Shown: piece by piece, positions 56,403-64,000 of the stretch
Numbering within the stretch: the stretch's first letter is position 1
How the letters are laid out: every line of letters starts with the position of its first letter
Assembly (NCBI GenBank): GCA_963932465.1
Contig: OZ010786.1
Location: 444,342,619-444,406,618, forward strand
From: Maratus speciosus
Taxonomy: Eukaryota; Arthropoda; Arachnida; Araneae; Salticidae
Length of the DNA: 64,000 bases
Direction: 5' to 3'
Position numbers and translations under genes: made by a program
Notes under the pieces: generated by a model
What the model was told of the DNA's origin: nothing
Seen by the model: only the letters and a program-made list of their open reading frames with translations
The model's database searches: none

Positions 56403-56446
56403 AAACAGCTGTTTCGAATCTACTAGCGAGATTCTTCTTCAGTGCA
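56403..56446 (-). ncRNA. Hammerhead ribozyme-like motif, downstream pseudo-LTR
   Basis: Minus strand: helix I strand GCA, core CTGAAGA (56436-56442), extra A, helix II GAATCT / AGATTC (6 bp, loop CGCTAGT), core GAAA (56412-56415), palindromic helix III CAGCTG, TT, then TGC closing helix I. Box order and spacing are those of a type I hammerhead with very short helix III. Helix I is only 3 bp, weaker than in family 2. Confidence 0.6.
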
Positions 56447-56506
56447 AAAGGAACAGCGTGCTAGAAAAAGCAAGGCTGAGCAAAATCATAGACAGAGACG
56501 CGCTGG

Positions 56507-56514
56507 CTTTTATA
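56507..56514 (-). promoter_or_regulatory. TATA box in downstream pseudo-LTR
   Basis: Minus strand GGGTATAAAAGCC, followed ~20-25 bases later by CGCGTCTCTGTC. A good Pol II core promoter pattern for Penelope-like pseudo-LTRs. Confidence 0.55.
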
Positions 56515-56633
56515 CCCTATGCGGGTGGCGAAGGCGCCGAAACAACCAATGAGAGAGAAGCAGTGGAAACGACTGGGTGGACAAGTAGCGACATCTACCG
56601 GAGAAGTAGAGAAAAGAAACCAAAAAAGGGGAA

Positions 56634-58988
56634 TTAAATTAACGCTTTCCAAATACTTGGAAAATCTGGAGTACTAGATAAGTCATTGATTAAAGAGTGA
56701 GAATTTTTAATGATATGGTAAGCTTCCCAAAAATCAAGATCAAGGTTAGAAGAACATTTTTGGATAATGATGGCTGAGGAAAAATCGAACCTATGTTGAG
56801 AAGACCAAGAATGTTGAGCAATAGAAGAACGTTTGAGCTCCTGATTTTTAACATAACCTTCATGCTCTTTTAAACGAAATCTAAGAGCACGTTTAGTCTG
56901 ACCAATATAAGAAAGACCACACTGACAAGAGATCTGGTAAATGCCCCAATTATCTAGGCGATCAACGGGGTGTTTGAGATTTGAAAAAGGGATTTTATTA
57001 ACAGGAGAAAAAATAACTTTAAAATCAAACCTTCTTAGGATTTTAGCAACTTGCTGACTGATTTTAGGAAAAAATGGTAATACAACTGAAGTATTAGAGT
57101 TGGAATTAGAATGCTTTTCAGAATGGTCGGATTTCATCAATTTCTTATAAATAGAATCGATAATATTAGACGAATAACCACGATCGACAGCAATAGCTTT
57201 GAGGTAATTAAGTTCAGCACTAAGTAACTGAGGAGTGAAACAAATATTAGTAGCCCGAAAAACAAAAGTATTGAAAGCAGCGAAATTCTGGTTAGGAGGA
57301 TGAGAAGAATACCTGTGAGGTGGGAGACTGACAGCAAAAGGTTTACGAAAGACGGTAGTCTGAAAGCCATTTTCACAACGAATAACAAGGACATCCAGGA
57401 AAGAAAGACAGTTATTGGTCTCAATTTCAGAGGTAAATTGAATGCAGAGATCAATGGAATTCATAATAGAGAGAATATGATTAATATCCGAATTCATTTC
57501 AATCAGGACATAAACATCATCAACATAACGAACATAGAACGGAAATTTTAAGATTTCAAAAAGCTTGACCTCAAAATAGTGCATATAAATATCGCATAAA
57601 ATTGGACTAAGAGGATTACCCATAGCCAAACCGTCAATCATACGGAAGAAATTACCATTGAAAACAAAAGTATTTTGCGACAAGCAAGCGCGAGTGAGAA
57701 GTATAAGTTCCTCGATTTCAAAATAAGAGAAATGGAATTCACAAAGCCTTTTCTTGAGGCAATCTAAAGCCCCCTCAACCGGAACGTTTGTAAATAATGA
57801 TTTAACATCAAAAGAAACCATCATGTGACCCTGCGGCTTAAAATTATGAAGTTTTTTAACAAAATCAAAAGAATTTTTAACAGTGAAACAGTTACTGCTC
57901 AAAAGTGGGGAAAAAACAGAAACTAAATATTTGGCAAGCTTATAAGAAGCTGTACCGATACTAGAGACAATAGGTCTAAAAGGAATGTCAGGTTTATGGA
58001 CCTTAGGTAAAGCATAAAACCTGGCACAATGCGTAATAGACGGAATAAGGGACTTCTTAAAGTTAGCAGGAATAATGGAAGAAGACTTAATGGCAGACTT
58101 AATAGAGTTAATTTCACTAGTGGAAGGGTCTTTGCGGATATCCACATACGGACCATCATTAATTAATTTATGGGTTTTTTCCAAATACGTAGATTTGTCG
58201 AGAAGAACAATCTGACCACCTTTGTCGGCCTTAGTAATAATTAAGTTTGGATCAGAACGCAAATTTTTCAGACATTGTTTAACAGGATGTTTAAGATTGG
58301 GTTTATAAACATTAGAATTGAAATCAACAGTATTGGCAATGAGATGCCTAATAGACTCTTTTTGAGAAGAAGATAGAGCGCTATGCTTAAAGGCTCTTTC
58401 AATAGGAGCAATAAGATTAGGTAAAGAAGGAATAGCAGAGACAGAAAAATTGTTATTCAATTTGAGAGCATCGAGCTGATTGTTACTTAATGGAACACTA
58501 GAAAGATTGACAACAGCATTTTGGTTAACAAGAGGCAAATTACTGCAGTAATTAGCGACAGAACTTCCACAATGCGCATTAAATTTCTTCTTTAAAACCG
58601 AACAATGAACAGAAGAAGCTGTGAGAACTCTGCTCCATGACCTTCTGTCAATGGACTGAAAATCAGGAGTAGAATTAGCGAGGCTGATATGCAAAGAATA
58701 TAACTCGCGCTCTATATGAGCAATTTTGTGGCGAGTCTCTTGAATCAAAGCTCTTAAAAGAGCTAATTTAGAACGAAATAAGACCTTCTCAATCCTATTT
58801 GAAGAAAATAAATTACAACGAATGGAAATGAATTTAGGAATAACCTTCTTACGCCTACAATCAAGTAGGAAATGTAAGTGTTCCAAAAACCTGTACTTTT
58901 TTAATCGTAAATTGCAAAACCTATTGATTTGAGACATTGCGGAAAAAAAAATTACAGAAGAATAAAGGCCCGTTAACGCCAAATACAT
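56634..58988 (-). CDS. Penelope-like polyprotein: reverse transcriptase + GIY-YIG endonuclease
   Basis: Intact 784-codon frame. Residues ~251-268 ITKADKGGQIVLLDKSTY and ~325-345 YALPKVHKPDIPFRPIVSS are Penelope-type RT finger motifs. Motif A is FDVKSLFTNVP (~393-403), motif B GLAMGNPLSPILCDIYM (~453-469), motif C YVRYVDDVYVL with catalytic YVDD (~485-495), and LSFLDVLV follows (~528-535). A linker leads to the GIY-YIG domain: WGIYQISCQCGLSYIGQTKR (~681-700), then RLKEHEGYV (~705-713) and AQHSW (~724-728), with the Cys pair and His residues usual in Penelope endonucleases. The frame starts ten bases after the upstream pseudo-LTR; the Met at residue 18 (MSQINRF) is an alternative start. The protein would nick a target and reverse-transcribe the element RNA. 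No frameshift or stop; probably competent. Confidence 0.95.
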   Translation of the reverse strand: MYLALTGLYSSVIFFSAMSQINRFCNLRLKKYRFLEHLHFLLDCRRKKVIPKFISIRCNLFSSNRIEKVLFRSKLALLRALIQETRHKIAHIERELYSLHISLANSTPDFQSIDRRSWSRVLTASSVHCSVLKKKFNAHCGSSVANYCSNLPLVNQNAVVNLSSVPLSNNQLDALKLNNNFSVSAIPSLPNLIAPIERAFKHSALSSSQKESIRHLIANTVDFNSNVYKPNLKHPVKQCLKNLRSDPNLIITKADKGGQIVLLDKSTYLEKTHKLINDGPYVDIRKDPSTSEINSIKSAIKSSSIIPANFKKSLIPSITHCARFYALPKVHKPDIPFRPIVSSIGTASYKLAKYLVSVFSPLLSSNCFTVKNSFDFVKKLHNFKPQGHMMVSFDVKSLFTNVPVEGALDCLKKRLCEFHFSYFEIEELILLTRACLSQNTFVFNGNFFRMIDGLAMGNPLSPILCDIYMHYFEVKLFEILKFPFYVRYVDDVYVLIEMNSDINHILSIMNSIDLCIQFTSEIETNNCLSFLDVLVIRCENGFQTTVFRKPFAVSLPPHRYSSHPPNQNFAAFNTFVFRATNICFTPQLLSAELNYLKAIAVDRGYSSNIIDSIYKKLMKSDHSEKHSNSNSNTSVVLPFFPKISQQVAKILRRFDFKVIFSPVNKIPFSNLKHPVDRLDNWGIYQISCQCGLSYIGQTKRALRFRLKEHEGYVKNQELKRSSIAQHSWSSQHRFDFSSAIIIQKCSSNLDLDFWEAYHIIKNSHSLINDLSSTPDFPSIWKALI

Positions 58989-59076
58989 AAAAATAGCAAA
59001 TAAAGCCTTTGTGCAACAATATTAAAAAGCAGAAAAACCAACGTTTAAAATGCACAAATAATATATGAAAAGCAGC

Positions 59077-59120
59077 AAACAGCTGTTTCGAATCTACTAG
59101 CGAGATTCTTCTTCAGTGCA
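59077..59120 (-). ncRNA. Hammerhead ribozyme-like motif, upstream pseudo-LTR
   Basis: Identical to the downstream motif, offset by 2674 bp (core CTGAAGA at 59110-59116). Two cleavage sites at this spacing would define a unit-length RNA. Confidence 0.6.
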
Positions 59121-59180
59121 AAAGGAACAGCGTGCTAGAAAAAGCAAGGCTGAGCAAAATCATAGACAGAGACGCGCTGG

Positions 59181-59188
59181 CTTTTATA
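59181..59188 (-). promoter_or_regulatory. TATA box in upstream pseudo-LTR (likely promoter of the full element)
   Basis: Identical to the motif 2674 bp away. It lies ~190 bp upstream of the full unit's start codon and ~65 bp upstream of the hammerhead-like motif, so transcripts would include the ribozyme. Confidence 0.6.
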
Positions 59189-59307
59189 CCCTATGCGGGT
59201 GGCGAAGGCGCCGAAACAACCAATGAGAGAGAAGCAGTGGAAACGACTGGGTGGACAAGTAGCGACATCTACCGGAGAAGTAGAGAAAAGAAACCAAAAA
59301 AGGGGAA

Positions 59308-59919
59308 TTAAATTAACGCTTTCCAAATACTTGGAAAATCTGGAGTACTAGATAAGTCATTGACTAAAGAGTGAGAATTTTTAATAATATGGTAAGCTTC
59401 CCAAAAATCAAGATCAAGGTTAGAAGAACATTTTTGGATAATGATGGCTGAGGAAAAATCGAACCTATGTTGAGAAGACCAAGAATGTTGAGCAATAGAA
59501 GAACGTTTGAGCTCCTGATTTTTAACATAACCTTCATGCTCTTTTAAACGAAATCTAAGAGCACGTTTAGTCTGACCAATATAAGAAAGACCACACTGAC
59601 AAGAGATCTGGTAAATGCCCCAATTATCTAGGCGATCAACGGGGTGTTTGAGATTTGAAAAAGGGATTTTATTAACAGGAGAAAAAATAACTTTAAAATC
59701 AAACCTTCTTAGGATTTTAGCAACTTGCTGACTGATTTTAGGAAAAAATGGTAATACAACTGAAGTATTAGAGTTGGAATTAGAATGCTTTTCAGAATGG
59801 TCGGATTTCATCAATTTCTTATAAATAGAATCGATAATATTAGAGGAATAACCACGATCGACAGCAATAGCTTTGAGGTAATTAAGTTCAGCACTAAGTA
59901 ACTGAGGAGTGGAACAAAT
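59308..59919 (-). pseudogene. Truncated Penelope-like ORF: linker + GIY-YIG endonuclease
   Basis: An open frame continues from the truncation point to the stop at 59308-59310. Its first Met gives 168 residues (59308-59814) covering the linker and the whole GIY-YIG domain with GIYQISCQCGLSYIGQTKR intact. It differs from the full copy by a few substitutions (for example SLVNDL for SLINDL). The reverse transcriptase is missing, so it cannot retrotranspose alone, but the endonuclease domain is uninterrupted. Confidence 0.85.
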
Positions 59920-60046
59920 TATCGATTTTTCTGTAAATTTGAAAGCCCATTAAATTATTGATTTTTTTTGTTCGAAACTATGATGCATTTAAGTGGCACG
60001 TGCTGTAAACGGAAAGAAAAATGTGATTTATTGTTTTATTAAGGAG
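59920..60046. other. AT-rich flank of the Penelope-like tandem
   Basis: AT-rich, unrelated to the element. Nothing recognised. Confidence 0.6.
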
Positions 60047-60790
60047 TCTCAGGACTTTTAAAGCTTTAAAAATTTCAAAATTTTACTTTTTTTTAGATGT
60101 TAAACTCCTATTTTTTTAACATTTTGATGTAATTGTTTCCTAAAAATTCCCATAAGAACAGAAGTTATGGCTTTTAGAATTATACCCGCACAATAGCTGA
60201 AGCGGCATTTCCGAAATTTTGAAGTCATTTTTCCCCAAATGGCGTTTTTCGTCATAATGCGCAAGATATCTCAAAGACTTCTGAATATTTTTTCATGAAA
60301 TTTTCAAAACATGTGTTTCATGGTAGTCTGTATAAACTGAACCTAAAATTTCTTTTTTATTTAAAAAAATTTTTTTTTTTGGTGATTATACTGTTGAAAT
60401 TTTCTAAATTTTGCATTAGCTAAATACAACTTTGTATTAAAAATATAAAAATGCTTCAAATACAAATTTATTTACGTTCGGGGTAATTATTACAACCTGA
60501 AGTATAAGTAGGCACCAAAACTTTCATTCTAGTTGCAAAATTTATTTTGTAATCCTACGCATATTCTGTTATGCTGATTTTCTGCGTCAAATCTTTGGAA
60601 GTTTGTAGCCCCCTGTAAATACTGATTCTGCATCTTGCAATTTTTTAAAATACATGAAATGAAAGAACATACTTTTATCTTTCATTCGAATTAAAATTGT
60701 GTCTTAAAATTCAGTACATGTTAAGATATTAAATGTTGAAAATGGTCCCTTTTTTTTCTTTTTTCCCAATTTAGTCCATGCAACCCTTAA
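60047..60790. mobile_element. MITE with AGGAGTCTCAGGACTTTTAA terminus, copy 2 (inverted, right end decayed)
   Basis: Inverted relative to 33641-34386 and similar throughout: AACATTTTGATGTAATTGTTTC, AGCTAAATACAACTTTGTATT, CTCAAAGACTTCTGAA, GGTGATTATACTGTTGAAA. The left terminus is good, the right one (AGTCCATGCAACCCTTAA) is mutated. Confidence 0.8.
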
Positions 60791-60847
60791 TTTTAAACTT
60801 ATCGTTAATACAACATTTTATATAACAGCACACTTGAGTGAAAAAGT

Positions 60848-60924
60848 GTCCAAGCCAGAATTCAAACCTGGGACTTTTTGGGTGAAGCTGCCAATGCTCT
60901 GCTAATTGAGCTAGCTATCCTGGA
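60848..60924 (-). pseudogene. tRNA-like sequence, Lys-like anticodon region (SINE head or tRNA pseudogene)
   Basis: Minus strand GTCCAGG ... CTTGGAC forms a 7 bp acceptor stem with one G-U pair. Then TAGCTCAATTAGCAGAGC (A box and D arm, preceded by a 4-base AGCT duplication), an anticodon arm TTGGC AGCTTCA CCCAA, and CCAGGTTTGAATTCTGG (T arm/B box). The loop would place CTT as anticodon, but base 33 is G instead of T and the D arm carries an insertion, so I do not call a working tRNA. Confidence 0.5.
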
Positions 60925-60929
60925 CACAT

Positions 60930-61236
60930 CTGGCGAATGCACAATTCACCCACATACCTTATTGATTTGATATCTGGTCTAATATCTGAATCAGCTCACC
61001 ATAACAGGTAATAGAACTCCTAGAATCGTTAGATAAGTAATGGCGTTTGGTTACTTTTAATACAATTATTACTTACCCATCATACGTAGTATAGGGTAAG
61101 TCCTGTAATCGCTTTAAAAATCGAAAACAAAAATAACGGATTTACAAGTTTGAGACACTGGAGATTTCAAAAAACATATTTTTAGAAAAAAAAATTGCCG
61201 TCCGTCTGTTTGTCTGCTTGTATGTGTGTGTGTCGG
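60930..61236. other. AT-rich spacer
   Basis: A GTCCGTCTGTTTGTCTGC/(TG)n stretch at 61199-61233 only. No gene seen. Confidence 0.5.
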
Positions 61237-61826
61237 TAAACGCTCTATCTCGCAAACAAATTGAGATAAAGACTTGAAATTTGTTGTGTACTTAATATGT
61301 AAGAATGATAAGAAGCCTATTGAATATCATTAACCTTGATTATCCGGAACTACTTTTTCAGGCTATCGAAGTATTCGTTCTGATAAAAGGTATATAAAAG
61401 TTTCCGAAATTGTTTATTTTAAGGAGTGAATATAAAAGACAATTAAAAAACATAAATTTTGCATAAAGAATGAAGTCGATAGGATAATTAGTTACCGAGA
61501 TATTTGGAATCCCATTTTCCACACTCTTCGATTTTCCGAGACCTTGCATTTCATTCAAATTTCAATTCAAAGATATATTTTAATTTGAAATGAGACACTT
61601 AATCCAATGCAGTAAGCTGTTAATTAATACGATTATTATTTTTGGAGTTATAAGGATGTTTCTTTTACGCAATTCAGTAATAAGGAATTTAAAGTTTATG
61701 ACGTCATCATGCCACGATTTTAAACACTCTATCTACCGAACAAATTGAGATTGGGGCTTGAAATTTGGTATGTAATATTGCGGAAAGCCTATTAAATTTC
61801 AGTAATCTTAGTTATCCCTGAATATG
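61237..61826. repeat. Old direct duplication, ~485 bp apart
   Basis: CGCTCTATCTCGCAAACAAA with ATTGAGATAAAGACTTGAAA (61240-61280) and CACTCTATCTACCGAACAAA with ATTGAGATTGGGGCTTGAAA (61726-61766). Both are followed by AAGCCTATT and a TTA(G/T)TTATCC-type stretch. Copies are heavily diverged. Confidence 0.6.
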
Positions 61827-61965
61827 CATTTTATAAATAGTTTACACATGTTTCATTTTCATATTTTATATTATGCATATGCATGATAGGTAAGTACTAC
61901 GGTGGCCCCCAACGACTACTTTTAATTGGTAAATAAATTACATGAATTGTAATTTTCCAATTCAG

Positions 61966-62035
61966 TCAAACGTGCACAGGCCGGGATTCGAGCCAGAGTC
62001 CTTTTGACTTTAGCACCCATTTGGAAAATTACAAC
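61966..62035 (-). pseudogene. tRNA-like 3' half with B box
   Basis: Minus strand GACTCTGGCTCGAATCCCGGCC carries a clear T arm/B box (GGCTCGAATCC) followed by an acceptor-like TGTGCACG. The A-box half is not convincing. Most likely a tRNA-derived SINE fragment. Confidence 0.4.
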
Positions 62036-62214
62036 TCGCGTGATGTATTTTGGCCAAATACGCCAAATAGCTGTGAAACTAAAAGAGTAGCACAGTTTAT
62101 TGACTTAAAAGTACAAAATAAATTATAAGTAAGAAATGTGTAATATTAAAAAAATACGTTTTTATCAGTTAATGATTAAACATTAATTTACGATTAAACG
62201 TTGAGAAATCCATT

Positions 62215-62545
62215 TAGAAATCCTAAAAAAATAGCTTGAATAATGTTTCATTATTTCTTTCCTGTTCCTTTCCTTAAAAAATAAACATATAAAAAATTAT
62301 ACAGTGCGTCGACGTATAACCTGAACGACCTTTATTTTCGCAATCGTTGGTCCTAGATGCATACTTCCGATTACAAAAATTGCTTGAATAATGTTTCATT
62401 ACTTCTTTCTTGTTCCCTTACTTAAAAAATAAAAAGATAAAAATTTATACAGTGTGTCGACGTATAACCTGACCGACCTTTATTTTCGCAACCGTTTGTC
62501 CTTGATGCATACTTCCAAATACAAAAATGCTTTGAATAAGGTAAA
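62215..62545. repeat. Tandem repeat, ~159 bp unit, two copies
   Basis: GCTTGAATAATGTTTCATTA at 62233 and 62392. Also CGACGTATAACCTGA and GACCTTTATTTTCGCAA twice each at the same spacing. Confidence 0.9.
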
Positions 62546-64000
62546 GAATTATTTTTAAAGCGATCTGGTTCAAGAATAATATGTGTTAAAAAATTACGAA
62601 ATTTAAATTTTTATACTGTCCCCCGGTCCTATAAGTGATATTTCGTAAAAAAAAATACTGTGAAACTAACAAGTAAGACAAAAATAGTCCCATTCATCTA
62701 ACATTAAAATTGCCCAAGTTATGAAAGTTTGAAATGCATGACTTATACCACTTTTTTGCATCTCAAAACAGAGGATTTTGGCCATGCTTTCAGGGGTCGT
62801 ATATAAAGTACTTAAACTTATTTCAAGGTATTTATGCTTTGAAAGAAATTGTACAACTATTACGATTGAGTTAACTTTTATTAGTTAAGTTTCAGATTAG
62901 TTACAATAATTGTATTTCAACGTATGTTTTATTTTGCAAGGATTGGAGGCTATTATTTATTTAACAAAAATTATGTTATTTTCATAAGGTTTTATTTAAC
63001 TTGCAACGATCGTCTTTCTTGTTTAAAATTTGTTCTCGAACTTTAACTCACTTCTAAATGTCCGATAGAAGTTAAATTTTACATACTGACTTAAATCCGA
63101 TGTCAATGTAATATTATTATGATTTTCGACGCTTCCATCTTATGCATACTTCTATTATAGGATAACACAAAAAAAATTCGGATAGATTACCGTCAACAAG
63201 TTTAAGAAAGAGTTTTAGATAAGATAACACAAACCTGCGATGGTTGTGTTTTTTAACCTTTTTAATTATGTTTTATGTATTTTTTAAAGCTGAATAAAAA
63301 AATTACCTTCACTTTTAACTATCATGTCAGGATTTTTCGCAAGTCGTATATTTCAAGATTAAAAAATAGCGAAAAATCTGATACTATAAAATAGATGTAA
63401 GACTTTTTTATTCAGTTTAATTTTATTTAATTCCATAATTTATTCATTTTTTGGCTTATACTGGGCTTCTTACAGCTTAACATGTCAGGGGTTCGATGAG
63501 GTTGGAAGGAGAGGGAAGAGCAGTTTTAACTTTGAGCTTTTGAAATTTGTTATTTGAGAAAAAATCCTGACCTGATGGTTTAAAATGAAGGTCATTTTCG
63601 GATTCAGTGCTAAAAAATACATAAGAATCAATTTTCAAAAGCTAAAAAACATGGCACAACTCAAAATTTGAAAGACAGTGTAATCTAACAACATTTTAAA
63701 ATATGTATCATTTTGTAAAGAATTGAGGCTGTTGTTTTTCATCCTTTTATTTAACAAAAATTCTGTTATTTTTATCCTCTTATATTTTCAATACAAATTT
63801 TATATTTTGCAGTAATATGTCAGAACGATTATAGATTTCACATTTATATTAGATTGTAATGTTAATTTTGCTCTCAACTATTTTTTGGCTATATCTGACG
63901 ATTATTTATATTTCTACTACATTTGTGAATGACCCCTATTTCGCAGCAAAAAATATACTTCAACTTTAAACAGATATTACTCAGTTTTAATCGTAGAGGA
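62546..64000. other. AT-rich region to window end, no gene seen
   Basis: A short pair of similar stretches (TTATTTAACAAAAATTATGTTATTT near 62955 and the related TTTATTTAACAAAAATTCTG near 63744) suggests an old duplication. No coding or RNA signal recognised. Confidence 0.5.

Larger units (their letters stand above)
56320..56633 (-). repeat. Pseudo-LTR (downstream copy) of the Penelope-like element
   Basis: Terminal segment shared with 58994-59307. It holds a TATA box, a hammerhead-like fold and a 3' end around AAAGGCTTTATTT. The two copies are nearly identical over ~310 bp. Confidence 0.85.
56320..58993 (-). mobile_element. Penelope-like element family 1, full unit (2674 bp)
   Basis: One complete unit on the minus strand: open reading frame (58988-56634) then the ~315 bp terminal segment (56634-56320). 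The unit repeats at exactly 2674 bp with the truncated copy at 58994-59919, so the terminal segment of that copy lies directly before the ORF and acts as the upstream pseudo-LTR. Few differences between the copies indicate recent origin. Confidence 0.9.
58994..59307 (-). repeat. Pseudo-LTR (upstream copy) of the Penelope-like element
   Basis: Counterpart of 56320-56633, lying between the truncated ORF and the full ORF. In minus orientation it supplies the promoter and leader for the full unit. Confidence 0.85.
58994..59919 (-). mobile_element. Penelope-like element family 1, 5'-truncated upstream tandem copy
   Basis: Same strand as the full unit and directly upstream. Sequence identity with the full unit ends at 59919 (inside the RT-to-endonuclease linker), where AT-rich unrelated DNA begins: a 5' truncation typical of target-primed reverse transcription. 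Confidence 0.9.

Noticed and set aside
57137..58159. Open frames overlapping the Penelope-like gene in other frames and on the plus strand
   Set aside because: Shadows of the 784-codon frame, which carries all recognisable motifs.
60848..60924. Functional tRNA-Lys gene
   Set aside because: Insertion in the D arm, missing T at position 33 and a mismatch in the anticodon stem make a SINE head or pseudogene more likely.

Overview
The window looks like intergenic or heterochromatin-like DNA from a large, AT-rich animal genome, probably an arthropod. This is inferred from eukaryotic transposon types, the absence of bacterial-style genes, long homopolymer and (TA)n runs, satellite arrays, and Penelope-like elements with GIY-YIG endonuclease domains. 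The species cannot be named from the sequence. I found no convincing host protein gene. The only long open frame is the 784-codon Penelope-like retroelement polyprotein at 56634-58988 (minus). Most other open frames, including every one in the first 9.3 kb, are by-products of repeats.

Layout. 1-9302: satellite with a ~197 bp monomer, in a higher-order array of 2164 bp (11 monomers), decaying to single-monomer order at the right edge. 9303-18050: repeats nested in repeats. These are a ~600-690 bp unit (copies split by three different inverted-repeat elements), a ~150 bp degenerate unit, and a second satellite with a ~305 bp monomer (11220-14780). 18050-28600: mostly single-copy AT-rich DNA with scattered inverted-repeat elements, a less AT-rich block at 20430-21840, a 327 bp tandem repeat, and a pogo/Tigger transposase relic. 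28600-33600: an ~880 bp dispersed repeat family, split by two decayed Penelope-like copies in inverted orientation. 33600-43800: stacked DNA-transposon relics, including a ~2.9 kb element with an exon-like open frame near its right end, a mariner relic made into a foldback, a hAT-type MITE with an exact 8 bp target duplication, and a possible solo LTR. 43800-56250: more dispersed repeats, a near-perfect 111 bp palindrome, paired MITEs, a TRIM (miniature LTR retroelement with recognisable primer-binding site and polypurine tract), and tandem repeats. 56320-59919: a young Penelope-like element in partial tandem. 59920-64000: a MITE, tRNA-like sequences and short tandem duplications.

How the parts work together. 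The most coherent system is the Penelope-like tandem. A 5'-truncated copy lies immediately upstream of a full copy on the minus strand, so the shared ~315 bp end segment acts as a pseudo-LTR on both sides. That segment carries a TATA box and a hammerhead-ribozyme-like fold, repeated exactly 2674 bp apart. Transcription from the upstream pseudo-LTR would read through the second unit, and cleavage at both ribozymes would release a unit-length RNA encoding reverse transcriptase plus GIY-YIG endonuclease. A different, decayed Penelope-like family at 29.2-31.9 kb carries the same ribozyme architecture. This is a reading of motifs by eye; no searches or folding programs were run.
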